64,000 nt of DNA, taken from NCBI RefSeq assembly GCF_014195505.1, contig NZ_JACIBV010000001.1, forward strand, positions 1,178,001 to 1,242,000, given 5' to 3'. The DNA comes from Nonomuraea dietziae (lineage in GTDB: Bacteria; Actinomycetota; Actinomycetes; Streptosporangiales; Streptosporangiaceae). Numbering within the stretch: the first letter of the stretch is position 1; the number at the start of each line of letters is the position of its first letter. Under the pieces are notes generated by a model. It was not told the DNA's origin. It was given only the letters and a program-made list of their open reading frames with translations, and ran no database searches. Positions 8,633 through 17,405 of the stretch are shown one piece after another. The translations under genes were made by a program, and so were the position numbers.

Positions 8633-9136
8633 CTACGCCGTCCCGGCGGCCAGATCGTCGAAGTAGGGCTTCATCGCAGGGAAGTAGTCGTCGAAGTCCG
8701 GCGTGGGCGAGCCGTCGCGGGCGGCCACGAGCAGGTCGAGGTAGTACTCCCACCCGGGCCCCACCTCGCCGAGGCCCTCCTCGCTGTCGAGATGGTGCAC
8801 GAAGCGCAGCTCCGTCGAACCGTCGTTCTCCGACAGCAGCAGCTCGATCCGCCACCTCCCCCACTCGTCGGTGGCCGACACGGCCAGCCGCCGCGGCGGG
8901 TCGCACTCCTCGACGAGCAGGTCCATCCACGGAGCCTGCTCCTCGAACACCAACTGCACCTTGATCGTCCGGCCGGGGCCCGCTTCGCCCTCCCACGGCC
9001 CGTACCAGCGGGCCGTGCGTTCGGGCTCGGTGAGGCTGGCCCACACGTCCTCGGCGGGGGCGCGGAAGGTGCGGGTGAGGACCAGATCGCTTCCCTCACC
9101 GGTGCGGAAGAGGCGGCCTGTGGGTCTGGGACTCAT
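8633..9136 (-). CDS. SRPBCC (AHSA1-type) domain protein
   Basis: 167 residues of the START-like/AHSA1 fold. The opening LTRTFRAPAEDVWASLTEPE and RWYGPW at about residues 20-48 are hallmarks of actinobacterial AHSA1-type proteins that bind hydrophobic ligands. The start overlaps the ArsR gene as ATGA, so they form a two-gene operon. ArsR plus SRPBCC pairs are very common, but their ligand is generally unknown. The downstream 190 bases (8441-8632) hold no gene I can support. Confidence 0.85.
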   Translation of the reverse strand: MSPRPTGRLFRTGEGSDLVLTRTFRAPAEDVWASLTEPERTARWYGPWEGEAGPGRTIKVQLVFEEQAPWMDLLVEECDPPRRLAVSATDEWGRWRIELLLSENDGSTELRFVHHLDSEEGLGEVGPGWEYYLDLLVAARDGSPTPDFDDYFPAMKPYFDDLAAGTA

Positions 9137-9495
9137 GCGGTGTTCTCCTGGGCTCGGGCCGCCGGTCCACGCGTACGGCGTTCACGGCGGGTGCGGTAGA
9201 CCTCTGTCTCCAGCGCGTCGAGACGGTGTTCGAGGCCGGAGGGCTGGACGAAGGGGGTGAGCCATTCGACGAGTTCGGCGAACCGCTCGGGGGCGAGCAC
9301 GTAGAACCGCCTCCTGCCGACGAGCTCGTCGCGAACCAGCCCACTCTCCCTGAGGACGCGCAGGTGGCGGCTCACGGCGGGCCTGCTGATCTGGAAGCGG
9401 TCGGCGATCTCCCCTGCGGGGAGCCGCGAGTCGCGCAGCATCGTCAGGATGGCCCGTCGTACGGGATCGGCGATCGCGCCTGCCACCTCGTCCAT
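9133..9495 (-). CDS. ArsR-type winged-helix regulator
   Basis: 120 residues. Opening IADPVRRAILTML is followed by the recognition region FQISRPAVSRHLRVLRESGLV and the wing VGRRRFYVL. Metal-binding cysteine pairs of true metal sensors are missing, so it probably responds to another signal. It is first in an operon with the SRPBCC gene, and a perfect 9-bp-arm inverted repeat sits just upstream. Confidence 0.9.
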   Translation of the reverse strand: MDEVAGAIADPVRRAILTMLRDSRLPAGEIADRFQISRPAVSRHLRVLRESGLVRDELVGRRRFYVLAPERFAELVEWLTPFVQPSGLEHRLDALETEVYRTRRERRTRGPAARAQENTA

Positions 9496-9501
9496 GCCCG
9501 G

Positions 9502-9525
9502 AAGCGTAACCTACAAGTTACGCTT
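9502..9525. promoter_or_regulatory. ArsR operator upstream of the ArsR/SRPBCC operon
   Basis: Inverted repeat AAGCGTAAC, six bases, GTTACGCTT (9-base perfect arms), 7 bases upstream of the ATG at 9495. The core GTAAC-N6-GTTAC resembles operators of ArsR regulators paired with SRPBCC proteins. Confidence 0.75.
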
Positions 9526-9547
9526 TCGGAAGAGGTCCCGATGCTCC

Positions 9548-11002
9548 TCAGCCGACCTTGGGCGTGGCCCGCATGCCGACGTAGCAGACCTGGGAGCCGT
9601 CGGCCAGGGTGGAGAAGACCACGGGCATGTAGTCCTCGCTGAAGGAGGGGCCGGCGCCCGAGGCGGCGAACACCGTCTCCGACACCGGAGTCAGCTCCAT
9701 GTCCAGCGGCGGCGAGAGGTCCTTCATCCCGTCGACGAACTCGTACAGCATGCGCGCGCCGCCGTCCTCCCCCTGGGTGACGGTGATGATGACGCCCTCA
9801 CGCCGGTAGGCGCCGACCAGCTGGGACAGGTCCACCACGGGCGGCTCGGCCGCCGGCCCGAAGGCCTCCGGCATGCGCACCCCCGCCAGCTCCTGCAGCA
9901 GCTCCCTGAACAGGTCGGCGTACAGCTGGCGGGCGCCGCCGCCGTTGGTGAGCAGGACCACGGCCACGCCCGCGTGCGGGACGACCCGCAGGTAGCCGTA
10001 CTGGCCGATGGCCGCGCCGTCGTGACCGTAGCCCGCGATGCCGTTCCAGTCGTAGAGCGTCCAGCCCAGTCCCCAGGCGTCGGCGCTGACGGTCCACTTG
10101 TCGGGGACCTCGACCTCGCGCCGCTGCATGGCCGCGACGGCTTCGGCCGACATCAGGCGGGTGCCGTCGGGGGCCAGCCCGCCGTCCAGGTGCATCCGGG
10201 CGAAGCGGGCGACGTCGCCCGCCGAGACGATGACCCTGCCGTACGGCCCCGCCGAGCGCGGCATCAGGTCCCAGGCGGGGGCGGGGTCGGGGCGCCGGCC
10301 GGGTTCGCCCAGGTGGCTCATCGCCACCCGGTGGCGCAGCGCCTCCTCGGGCAGCGTCATCGAGCGCTCGAGGCCGAGCGGCGTGAACAGCAGCTCCTTC
10401 AGCGCCTGGTCCCAGGTGACACCGGTCAGCACCTCGACGATGCGCCCCAGCACGACGTAGCCGAGGCTGCCGTAGGAGACCGCCGTGCCAGGCGGGCAGT
10501 CGAGCGCCACCCCCTTGGCGGCCTCCACATAGGCGGCCAGGCAGTCGTCGCCGCGGCCCGAGTCGAAGGTGAAGTCGTTGGTCACCCCGCCGGTGTGGCT
10601 GAGCAGCTGCCGCACCGTGATCGAGGCCGTGGCCTCGGCGTCGGGGGTGGCGAACTCGGGCAGCACGCTCACGACCGGCGCGTCGAGATCGAGCTTGCCG
10701 GAGTCGACCAGCCGCATGATGAGCGTGGCGGTGTAGACCTTGGCGATCGACCCGGACAGGAACACCGAGTCGGTCGTCGCCTCCACCCCGGTCTCGGTGT
10801 TCAGCACCCCGCTGGCCAGCTCGTGGATCTCGCCGTCGACCAGCACGGCCAGCGTCGCCCCCGGCACGTGGTGGGCGGCACGCAACTCGTCGAGCCTGGC
10901 CTGCCAGCGCCCGCGGGAGAAGCCACGGCCCTCAGCGTCCAGCGATCCCCAGCCCCCCGCGGCCTTCCAGTTGCCGGCGGTGTCCCAGTTCAGCTTCGTC
11001 AT
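9548..11002 (-). CDS. Serine hydrolase, beta-lactamase/class C penicillin-binding-protein-like
   Basis: 484 residues from the ATG at 11002, preceded by GGGAGAG. The active-site SxxK motif is SIAK, in LSGSIAKVYTATL. The second motif is YGS, in YGSLGYVVLG, where many relatives have YxN. HTGG lies before it, and GYGHDGA, near the C-terminal third, may fill the role of the third (KTG/HxG) motif. There is no signal peptide, so it is likely a cytoplasmic esterase or peptidase of the family S12 type rather than a resistance enzyme. The reading frame continues upstream to 11341, but that part is the decayed MocR gene and is not part of this protein. Confidence 0.85.
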   Translation of the reverse strand: MTKLNWDTAGNWKAAGGWGSLDAEGRGFSRGRWQARLDELRAAHHVPGATLAVLVDGEIHELASGVLNTETGVEATTDSVFLSGSIAKVYTATLIMRLVDSGKLDLDAPVVSVLPEFATPDAEATASITVRQLLSHTGGVTNDFTFDSGRGDDCLAAYVEAAKGVALDCPPGTAVSYGSLGYVVLGRIVEVLTGVTWDQALKELLFTPLGLERSMTLPEEALRHRVAMSHLGEPGRRPDPAPAWDLMPRSAGPYGRVIVSAGDVARFARMHLDGGLAPDGTRLMSAEAVAAMQRREVEVPDKWTVSADAWGLGWTLYDWNGIAGYGHDGAAIGQYGYLRVVPHAGVAVVLLTNGGGARQLYADLFRELLQELAGVRMPEAFGPAAEPPVVDLSQLVGAYRREGVIITVTQGEDGGARMLYEFVDGMKDLSPPLDMELTPVSETVFAASGAGPSFSEDYMPVVFSTLADGSQVCYVGMRATPKVG

Positions 11003-11100
11003 GATCTCTCCCAAACCTTCCGCGTCGCGTACAACGTCCTCGCTATGCGAACACTGTACGCACACGGGTAGCATGTACGCAAGGCGCGGGTGTGGGATGG

Positions 11101-11520
11101 TCAGTCGCGCTCGGCCCACGCGCCCGCCAGGCCGGTGACCGCCTGATCGAGCAGTTCGGGGGGAAGGGCGAAAGCCGCCGCCAGCCAGCCCAGCCCCAGG
11201 CCGCCCCACAGCACCTTGGACAGCGACCCGACCGTGACCGTGCGTGTCGAGCAGGTAGGTGCCTCTGCCGTGACGGCGCGCGCCGCGGCCCTCCTCGCAC
11301 AGCTGGTTGAGGGCCGCGGCGACCGTGCTGCGGCTGAGCACGACGGCTTGGGCGAGCTCGCGCTCCGACGGCAGTCTGGCGCCCGGGGTCAGCGCCCCGA
11401 TCTCGGCCAGAGATCGGTCAGCGCTCCCGCGAGCCTGCGGCTGGGGCTCTGCCTGCCCCGGCGTAGCCTGAGCCGGTCGCGGACGAGGACGGCCGGTCGA
11501 TCCAGATCTTGGCTGGCCAC
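11101..11520 (-). pseudogene. Remnant of a MocR/PdxR-type GntR-aminotransferase regulator
   Basis: Three short pieces in different frames line up in order with a MocR regulator. From a GTG at 11520 comes the N-terminal SQDLDRPAVLVRD...RRLAGALTDL. After a frame change comes the winged helix, with LPSERELAQAV and LSRSTVAAALNQLCEEG. After another frame change come the PLP-lysine region VGSLSKVLWGGLGLGW and the end LLDQAVTGLAGAWAERD, with a stop at 11101. The family is about 450 residues; only about 140 codons remain, so most of the aminotransferase domain has been deleted and the rest frameshifted. It lies upstream of the beta-lactamase-like gene, which it may once have regulated. Confidence 0.75.
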
Positions 11521-11566
11521 CTGGTCATTGTCCCGCAGCAGCCGCCGACGACCGGCCGCCCGCCGC

Positions 11567-12571
11567 CTACCAGGCGTACGCCTCGGGAGCCGGACCTCCA
11601 GGGCCGGGGAAGAGGTCGTCGAACAGCGCCAGCCGCTCCTCGTCCAGCTCGATCTCCAGCGCCCGCAGCGCCGTCGCCAGTTGCTCCGCCGTACGTGCGC
11701 CCACGATCGGCGCCGTCACCCCTGGCTGGTGCAGCAGCCACGCGAGCCCGACGGCGGACGGGGACTCGCCGAGGTCGTCGCACACCTTCTCATAGCGCTC
11801 CACCCGCTCCCTGTCGCTGCGCAGTGCCGTCGCCGCGCGGCCCGCCCTGCCCCGCTCGACCTCTTGCTTGCGCAGGATGCCGCTGAGCAGGCCGCCGTGC
11901 AGCGGGCTGTACGGCAGGAAGCCGATCCCCATGTCGCGGCAGGCGGGCAGCACCTCCAGCTCGACCGTCCGCTGCATCAGGCTGTAGATGCTCTGCTCGA
12001 CGACGAAGCCGAACTCACCGAGCCGCTCGGCCGTCGCCTGCCCGCGCGTGATGTGCCACGCCGCGTGGTTGCTGGTGCCGAAGTACAGGACCTTGCCCTG
12101 CTGCCTCAGCAGCGACAGCGCCCCCCAGATCTCCTCCCACGGGGTGGACCTGTCGACGTGGTGCAGCATGTAGACGTCGAGGTGGTCGGTGCCCAGGCGG
12201 CGCAGCGACTCCTCGCAGGCCCGCCTGATGCGCCTGGCCGACAGCCTGATGTCGTTGACCCCAGGGCCCATTGCGCCGTAGACCTTGGTGGTCAGCACGA
12301 TCTGGTCGCGGCGCGAGGGTGTCTTCGTCAGCCAGGTGCCGATGATCTCCTCGGTCCTGCCCTTCTCCGGCTCCAGCCCGTAGACCTGCCTGTTGGCGTC
12401 GGCGCCGTAGACGTCGGCGGTGTCGACGAGGTTGATGCCGCTGTCCACGGCCGCGTCGAGGATGCGGTGGGAGTCCGCCTCGCCGGTCAGCGGCCCGAAG
12501 TTCATGGTGCCGAGGGCCAGTCTGCCGACCTTGAGGCCGGAGCGTCCGAGGCTGGTGTATCGCATGGTCAT
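11567..12571 (-). CDS. Aldo/keto reductase
   Basis: 334 residues with the (beta/alpha)8 aldo/keto reductase pattern. GTMNFG is near residue 20, NLVDTADVYG supplies the catalytic Asp and Tyr, LTTKVYG the Lys and YMLHHVD the His. GRSGLKVG at the N-terminus and PIVGARTAEQL at the NADP-binding C-terminus complete the family signs. Start ATG overlaps the oxidase stop (ATGA). As the last gene of the seven-gene operon it probably reduces an aldehyde or ketone released by the upstream oxidase, but the substrate is unknown. Confidence 0.9.
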   Translation of the reverse strand: MTMRYTSLGRSGLKVGRLALGTMNFGPLTGEADSHRILDAAVDSGINLVDTADVYGADANRQVYGLEPEKGRTEEIIGTWLTKTPSRRDQIVLTTKVYGAMGPGVNDIRLSARRIRRACEESLRRLGTDHLDVYMLHHVDRSTPWEEIWGALSLLRQQGKVLYFGTSNHAAWHITRGQATAERLGEFGFVVEQSIYSLMQRTVELEVLPACRDMGIGFLPYSPLHGGLLSGILRKQEVERGRAGRAATALRSDRERVERYEKVCDDLGESPSAVGLAWLLHQPGVTAPIVGARTAEQLATALRALEIELDEERLALFDDLFPGPGGPAPEAYAW

Positions 12572-13722
12572 CGGGGCTCCTCGAAGCGGGTGGGAGAGAA
12601 GGCGGTGAGGTCGAACTCCGACCCTCCGTCGAGCGCGAGCTGGGCGCAGGCCAGGCCGACGGCGGCCGCGTGCTTGAACCCGTGACCGGAGAAGCCGCCG
12701 GCGAAGACCACCCTGCCGCCCGTGGCGACGGGGCCGATCACGAAGTCGCCGTCGGGGCTCTTGGAGTTCATGCAGGCCGACGCCTTCGCCACGCGGGGGT
12801 CGAGCCCGGGGAAGGCCCTGCGGCAGAAGTCCTCGACAGGCGCCAGATCCTCGGGAGAGGGGTCGTGCCAGTTGTCCTCCGGCCGCTCCAGCCATCGTTT
12901 GCCGGCCGCCGCGCCGCCGACGCCGACCTTGACGCCCTGCCCGTCGATGTCGGGGATTCCCCACCCCTCCAAGTCGTGGCTCTCGCGGACGAAGGTGGGG
13001 AACCGCCCGGGTCCGTACGCCCCCCCGTCGCCCCTCGCCGTGAACCACGACAGGCATGAGCGCTGCGTGCGCAGCGGCAGCGACACCTCGGGCAGCAGAT
13101 CGAGGGTCCACGACCCGGAGGCGAGCACGACCTTGCCTGCGAGGAAGCGCTCCTCCCCCACCGTGACGTCGACGTGGCCGTCCTCCACGCGCAGCGCCGA
13201 GACCGGGGACCCGGTGCGGATGTCTGCGCCCGCCCGCCCGGCGGCCTCCACCGCGGCGCTGACACACACCTCAGGCCGCAGCACTCCGGCGCCGGGCTCG
13301 AAGACGGCCACGTCGTCGTCGAAGACGGCGTGCTGCGGATAGCGGCGCCGCAGGTCGTCGGCCTCCAGCCACTCGTGGGCGACCTCGCCCGCGGCGGCGC
13401 TGGCCAGCGCGTCCTGGATGAGCGGGCCGCCCTCGGTGCCGATCACCAGCCCGCCCGAGGGGGTGAACAGCGTCTGGCCGCTGCCGCGTTCGAGGGCTCT
13501 GATCAGATCGAGGGAGCGGCGGGCCAGCGGCACGTACTCCTTGCCCTCGAAGAGGATCTGCCGGTAGATGCGCGACCCTCCGTGGGAGGACCCTCTCGCG
13601 TGGCCGATGGTGAACTGCTCGACGCCGATGACCGAGGCGCCCATCGAGGCGGCCTGCCACGCGGCCATCGACCCCATGGCGCCCAGGCCGATCACGACGA
13701 CGTCGGCGCGGATGGTTCTCAT
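12568..13722 (-). CDS. Monomeric sarcosine oxidase / N-methyltryptophan oxidase family flavoenzyme
   Basis: 384 residues. The FAD-binding N-terminus is VVVIGLGAMGSMAAWQAA; ARGSSHGGSRIYR follows at the position of the active-site His/Arg loop of monomeric sarcosine oxidase. Cys317 in SACMNSKSPDGDFVIG matches the cysteine that carries covalent FAD in this family, and SGHGFKHAAAVG is the C-terminal flavin loop. The ATG at 13722 has GGGAG in front; the in-frame ATG at 13737 does not. Family members oxidise N-methyl, cyclic or sugar-linked (Amadori) amino acids with release of an aldehyde and peroxide. Placed behind an amino acid importer and an aspartase-like lyase, it likely oxidises the imported N-substituted amino acid or a product of it. 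Confidence 0.85.
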   Translation of the reverse strand: MRTIRADVVVIGLGAMGSMAAWQAASMGASVIGVEQFTIGHARGSSHGGSRIYRQILFEGKEYVPLARRSLDLIRALERGSGQTLFTPSGGLVIGTEGGPLIQDALASAAAGEVAHEWLEADDLRRRYPQHAVFDDDVAVFEPGAGVLRPEVCVSAAVEAAGRAGADIRTGSPVSALRVEDGHVDVTVGEERFLAGKVVLASGSWTLDLLPEVSLPLRTQRSCLSWFTARGDGGAYGPGRFPTFVRESHDLEGWGIPDIDGQGVKVGVGGAAAGKRWLERPEDNWHDPSPEDLAPVEDFCRRAFPGLDPRVAKASACMNSKSPDGDFVIGPVATGGRVVFAGGFSGHGFKHAAAVGLACAQLALDGGSEFDLTAFSPTRFEEPR

Positions 13723-13740
13723 GGATGGTGCTCCCATGTG

Positions 13741-14502
13741 TTACAGCACTTTGGACAGGAATGCTTGGGTGCGCTGGTGCCGAGGGCGGGCCAGGACCTC
13801 GCGTGGATCACCGGACTCGACGATCACGCCGTCGTCCATGAAGACCAGCGTGTCGCCGACCTCGCGGGCGAAGGCCATCTCGTGCGTCACGACGATCATG
13901 GTCATGCCGTCGCCGGCGAGCCCGCGCATCACGTCGAGGACCTCACCGACCAGTTCCGGGTCGAGGGCGGAGGTGGGCTCGTCGAAGAGCATCAGCCTGG
14001 GGCGCATGGCCAGCGCCCTGGCGATGGCGACGCGTTGCTGCTGGCCGCCCGAGAGCCTGGCGGGGTAGCTGTGCAGCTTGTCGCCGAGCCCCACCCTACG
14101 CAGCAGTTCCTCGGCGTGGGCGGTGGCGGCGGCCCTGCTCTCCTTCTTGACCAGACTGGGGCCGAGCGCCACGTTCTCCAGCGCGGTGTAGTGGGGGAAG
14201 AGGTTGAAGCTCTGGAAGACCATGCCGATGCGCTCGCGCTGCCTGCACACCTCCTTGTCGCCCAGCTCGTGCAGCGCCTCGGCGCTCTGCCGGTAACCGA
14301 TCAGCTCGCCGTCCACCCAGAGCCTGCCCCTGTTGATGGCCTCCAGGTGGTTGACGCAGCGCAGGAACGTGCTCTTGCCCGACCCCGACGGGCCGACCAG
14401 GCACATCACCTGCCCCTCCTCCAGCGACAGGTCGATGCCCTTGAGCACGTGGTTGCGCCCGTAGTGCTTGTGCACCCCCTCGGCGCGGACCAATGCCGAC
14501 AT
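13741..14502 (-). CDS. Polar amino acid ABC transporter, ATP-binding protein
   Basis: 253 residues. Walker A is GPSGSGKST, the Q-loop region is FQSFNLFPH, the signature is LSGGQQQR, Walker B is [12 protein letters not shown], and the H-loop is VTHE. This is the GlnQ/HisP class that energises importers for polar amino acids and opines. Start and the permease stop overlap as TGATG, so it belongs with the permease (14502-15434) and binding protein (15437-16411). Confidence 0.95.
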   Translation of the reverse strand: MSALVRAEGVHKHYGRNHVLKGIDLSLEEGQVMCLVGPSGSGKSTFLRCVNHLEAINRGRLWVDGELIGYRQSAEALHELGDKEVCRQRERIGMVFQSFNLFPHYTALENVALGPSLVKKESRAAATAHAEELLRRVGLGDKLHSYPARLSGGQQQRVAIARALAMRPRLMLFDEPTSALDPELVGEVLDVMRGLAGDGMTMIVVTHEMAFAREVGDTLVFMDDGVIVESGDPREVLARPRHQRTQAFLSKVL

Positions 14503-15434
14503 CAGCGCTCCTCCTTGACGTTGGCGCGGCGGGAGGTGAGGTTGCGGCGCAGGCGGGCGCCGTACGACTCGCCGGGGTCTCGGTCGGGTGAGAAGTGCCG
14601 CTCGATCCTGGTCTGCGCGGCGGTCAGGATCGAGGTCGCCAGTAGGTACCAGATGCTGGCCACCAGCAGCAGGGGGATGGTCTGGAAGTTGCGGCCGTAG
14701 ATGATCTGGACGCTGTAGAGCAGCTCGGGGATGGCGAGCACGCTGATCAGCGAGCTGGTCTTCAGCATGGCGATGGCGTTGTTTCCCGTGGGCGGGATGA
14801 TCACGCGCATCGCCTGCGGGAGCACGATCTTGCGCATGGTCATGCTCTTGGACATGCCGAGCGAACTGGCCGCCTCCAGCTGGCCCTTGGGCACGGACAC
14901 GATGCCCGCCCTGACGATCTCGGCCATGTAGGCGCCCTCGTTGAGCGCAAGGCCGAGCACGCCCGCGATGAACGGAGTGATGAGGGTGTTGGCGTCCAGC
15001 GTCGCGAAGACCGGCCCGAACGGCAGGCCGAGCTCGATCGTCGGGTACAGCGCGCTGAGGTTGAACCAGAAGACCAGCTGCACCAGCAGCGGCGTGCCGC
15101 GGAAGAACCAGATGTAGCCCGCGGCCGTCCACGACAGCACCCGGTTGGACGAGCCGCGCATCACCGCGAACAGCACGCCGAGCGAGATGCCGAGCACCAT
15201 GGCGATCGCGGTGAACTCCAGCGTGAGCAGCAGCCCGTTGAGCACGCTGCCGTCGAGCAGATACCTGGCCACGATCTCCCACCGGTAGCGGGGGTTGGTG
15301 ACCATGGACGTCAGCAGCATGGCGAGCAGGACCAGGACGAGCGCCGTGGCCGCCCACCGCCACGGGCGCCTGATGGGGATCGCCTTGATGTCGGCGTCGG
15401 GGCGCAGGCCCTGCCGGGCGGTGCCTGTCGCCAT
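14502..15434 (-). CDS. Polar amino acid ABC transporter, permease
   Basis: 310 residues with about five to six membrane helices and the inner-membrane component motif, [22 protein letters not shown], which docks with the ATPase. The stretch [18 protein letters not shown] is typical of the HisM/GlnP family. The ATG at 15434 begins 2 bases after the binding-protein stop with AAGGG upstream. A single permease gene suggests a homodimeric channel. Confidence 0.93.
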   Translation of the reverse strand: MATGTARQGLRPDADIKAIPIRRPWRWAATALVLVLLAMLLTSMVTNPRYRWEIVARYLLDGSVLNGLLLTLEFTAIAMVLGISLGVLFAVMRGSSNRVLSWTAAGYIWFFRGTPLLVQLVFWFNLSALYPTIELGLPFGPVFATLDANTLITPFIAGVLGLALNEGAYMAEIVRAGIVSVPKGQLEAASSLGMSKSMTMRKIVLPQAMRVIIPPTGNNAIAMLKTSSLISVLAIPELLYSVQIIYGRNFQTIPLLLVASIWYLLATSILTAAQTRIERHFSPDRDPGESYGARLRRNLTSRRANVKEER

Positions 15435-15436
15435 GG

Positions 15437-16411
15437 CTAGGCACACCCTTCCTTGATCGGCTGCGGGAAGATCTCGTCACCGTCCTGGACCTGGGCGGGC
15501 TCGGTGAAGATCTCCGACTTCTCGATCGCGCCGTCGACGACGCCCCACTTGCCGGCGATGCGGGTGTAGTGCCCCTCCTGCAGCAGCTTGGTCATCGCCG
15601 CCTGCAGCACGCTGTTCAGCGCCGCGTTGCGCTTGGGGACGGCGATGCCCGACAGGCTGTGCGGGGTGCGGTAGGTGCCGGTGACGCACAGCGCGCCCTC
15701 GGACTGCTTGGCCGCCCACTCCACGGCGGGCTTGTCGGCGGTCACCACGTCGGCGCGGCCGCTGGACAGGGTGAGCACGGCCTGGTTCTGGTCGGGGATG
15801 CGGATGATCTGGACCGGCTGTCTGCCCGCGCCCTTGCAGTAGGCGTCGGCCTTCTCCAGGCGCTCCACCTGGGTCGTGCCGCTCTGAACGCCGACGCGCA
15901 GGCCGCAGATGGTGTCCTTGAAGTCGTTGACCTTGACGCCGCTGCCCTTCTTCACCAGGAAGCCGCCACCGCTGAGGTAGTTGGAGACGAAGTCGACGAC
16001 GCCGAGGCGTTCCTTCTCGATGCCGAAGCCGGCGATCCCGATGTCGTACCTGCCGGCCTCCAGTCCGGGGATGATGTTGTCGAAGGAGGTGTTCTTCCAC
16101 TCCACCTTCAGTCCGAGGACCCGCCCGAGTGCGTCGCCCGTGTCGATGTCGAAGCCGACCAGGGTCTTGTTGTCCTCGGCGAAGAACTCCAGCGGGGCGT
16201 AGGGCGCGTTCGTGCCGATGACGAGCGTGCCGCGGGCGCGGATCTCCTGAGGCACGGCCGCGGCCAGCTTCTCGTCCTTGGCGATCGCGGCGGAGGGCGG
16301 GGGCGCGGAGGGCGCCGCGGAAGGTGCCGCTGAGGGCACGGCCGCGGTGCCGGCGCAGGCCGACAGGGGGAGCAGGGTAACCAGGGCGACCAGGACAGTG
16401 CGGTAGTTCAT
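15437..16411 (-). CDS. Polar amino acid ABC transporter, substrate-binding lipoprotein (family 3)
   Basis: 324 residues. A lipoprotein signal ends in LPLSAC with the lipidated Cys at 19, followed by a Pro/Ala/Ser-rich tether. The binding fold shows [22 protein letters not shown] and [14 protein letters not shown], typical of the family that binds polar amino acids and opines. Closest relatives include glutamine/arginine/octopine binders, but ligand residues cannot be assigned here. It supplies the substrate for the catabolic genes on both sides. Confidence 0.93.
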   Translation of the reverse strand: MNYRTVLVALVTLLPLSACAGTAAVPSAAPSAAPSAPPPSAAIAKDEKLAAAVPQEIRARGTLVIGTNAPYAPLEFFAEDNKTLVGFDIDTGDALGRVLGLKVEWKNTSFDNIIPGLEAGRYDIGIAGFGIEKERLGVVDFVSNYLSGGGFLVKKGSGVKVNDFKDTICGLRVGVQSGTTQVERLEKADAYCKGAGRQPVQIIRIPDQNQAVLTLSSGRADVVTADKPAVEWAAKQSEGALCVTGTYRTPHSLSGIAVPKRNAALNSVLQAAMTKLLQEGHYTRIAGKWGVVDGAIEKSEIFTEPAQVQDGDEIFPQPIKEGCA

Positions 16412-16436
16412 GGTGTCACCAGCTTGCGTGCGAGGT

Positions 16437-17405
16437 TCAGGGGCTCGGCGTGCTCGCCGCGGGCGGCCGCCGGGTGGCGGAGGCTCCGCCGGTCAGTGTC
16501 AGCGCGCTCGCCGTACGACACTCAAGGTCGCCCCCGACCAGGGCCAGCTGCGCCGCGCGGATGTCCGAGGCCTGTCCGGCCGTCGGCACCTCCTCGCCGA
16601 AGCTGTCCCTTCCGGTCTGCGCGTAGTAGAGAAGGTGGGCCCGCTCTTCGGAGAAGGGCTGGACGTACGGCTGTCGCGGCACGTCGCCGGGTACGGTCAG
16701 GCCGCCCCTGTGCCGCCACTCGCGCATGTCGTCCGAGCGGTAGACGGCCAGGCCGGTGCGGCTCTCGGCGAGCATCCACGCGTAGCCGCCCAGCGTGAAG
16801 ACGGCCGGTCCCTCGTGCCATTCGGCGAGTGCCTGCCCTTCGACCTTCCATTCGTCGAGGTCCGGGCTGACGGCCCGCCAGATGGAGCCGCCGCGCGCCT
16901 CGTCCTTGAACCAGAGGCCGAAGCCGCCCTCCGGCAGCGGGTGGACGTAGGGATCGACGGCGTGGTCGGTGCCGAGATCGAGGCGTGAGCCGTGCGTCCA
17001 GTTCCACAGGTCGGCGCTGGTCAGATGGTGCACCTGCCGGTGCCATGGACTCGGCCTGCCGTGGGTGTCCCACCCCGGGTCGTCGGGCACGCCTCTGATG
17101 AAGGTCACGAACAGGTGGTAGACGCCGTCGTGGTGGAGCACGTCCGGGCCCCAGAAGGTGTTGAGCCCCCGCTCGACCGGCAGGTCGAGGGTGCCGCGGT
17201 AGAGCCAGCTCCCGCCGCCGTCGGCCGAGCTCGCCACGGCGACCTGGCTGCCGTGGCAGCGGCCGATGCGCGCCGGGCCGCCGATCTTGGTGTTGGCCCG
17301 CCTGTGCACGAACAGGCACCACCACGTGGCCTCCTCCCTGTTCCAGACGAGCACGGGATCCGTGGCGCCGTCGTGGACGGGGTCGGTGATGAGCGCCCGG
17401 TTCAT
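16437..17405 (-). CDS. GH43/GH32-like five-bladed propeller glycosidase
   Basis: 322 residues, no signal peptide. Features of the GH43/GH32 propeller clan: an early Asp in GATDPVLVWN, repeated W/Y-rich blade edges (SSADGGGSWLYRG), a central FWGPDVLHHDGVYHLF with an Asp, and WFKDEA with an acidic residue where the general acid usually sits. The start overlaps the lyase stop (ATGA) and GGCGGAGG precedes it. Its presence inside an amino acid uptake operon suggests the imported compound carries a sugar, or that the operon's substrate is an N-glycosyl or glycated amino acid; this is an inference. Confidence 0.7.
   Translation of the reverse strand: MNRALITDPVHDGATDPVLVWNREEATWWCLFVHRRANTKIGGPARIGRCHGSQVAVASSADGGGSWLYRGTLDLPVERGLNTFWGPDVLHHDGVYHLFVTFIRGVPDDPGWDTHGRPSPWHRQVHHLTSADLWNWTHGSRLDLGTDHAVDPYVHPLPEGGFGLWFKDEARGGSIWRAVSPDLDEWKVEGQALAEWHEGPAVFTLGGYAWMLAESRTGLAVYRSDDMREWRHRGGLTVPGDVPRQPYVQPFSEERAHLLYYAQTGRDSFGEEVPTAGQASDIRAAQLALVGGDLECRTASALTLTGGASATRRPPAASTPSP

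Noticed and set aside
9548..11341. Single 597-residue protein with an HTH N-terminus fused to the beta-lactamase domain
   Set aside because: A good ribosome site and normal N-terminus occur at 11002; the upstream part matches a MocR gene only in pieces of changing frame.
11567..13267. 566-residue fusion ending in the aldo/keto reductase
   Set aside because: The first 232 residues are an out-of-frame reading of the oxidase; the real start is the ATGA overlap at 12571.
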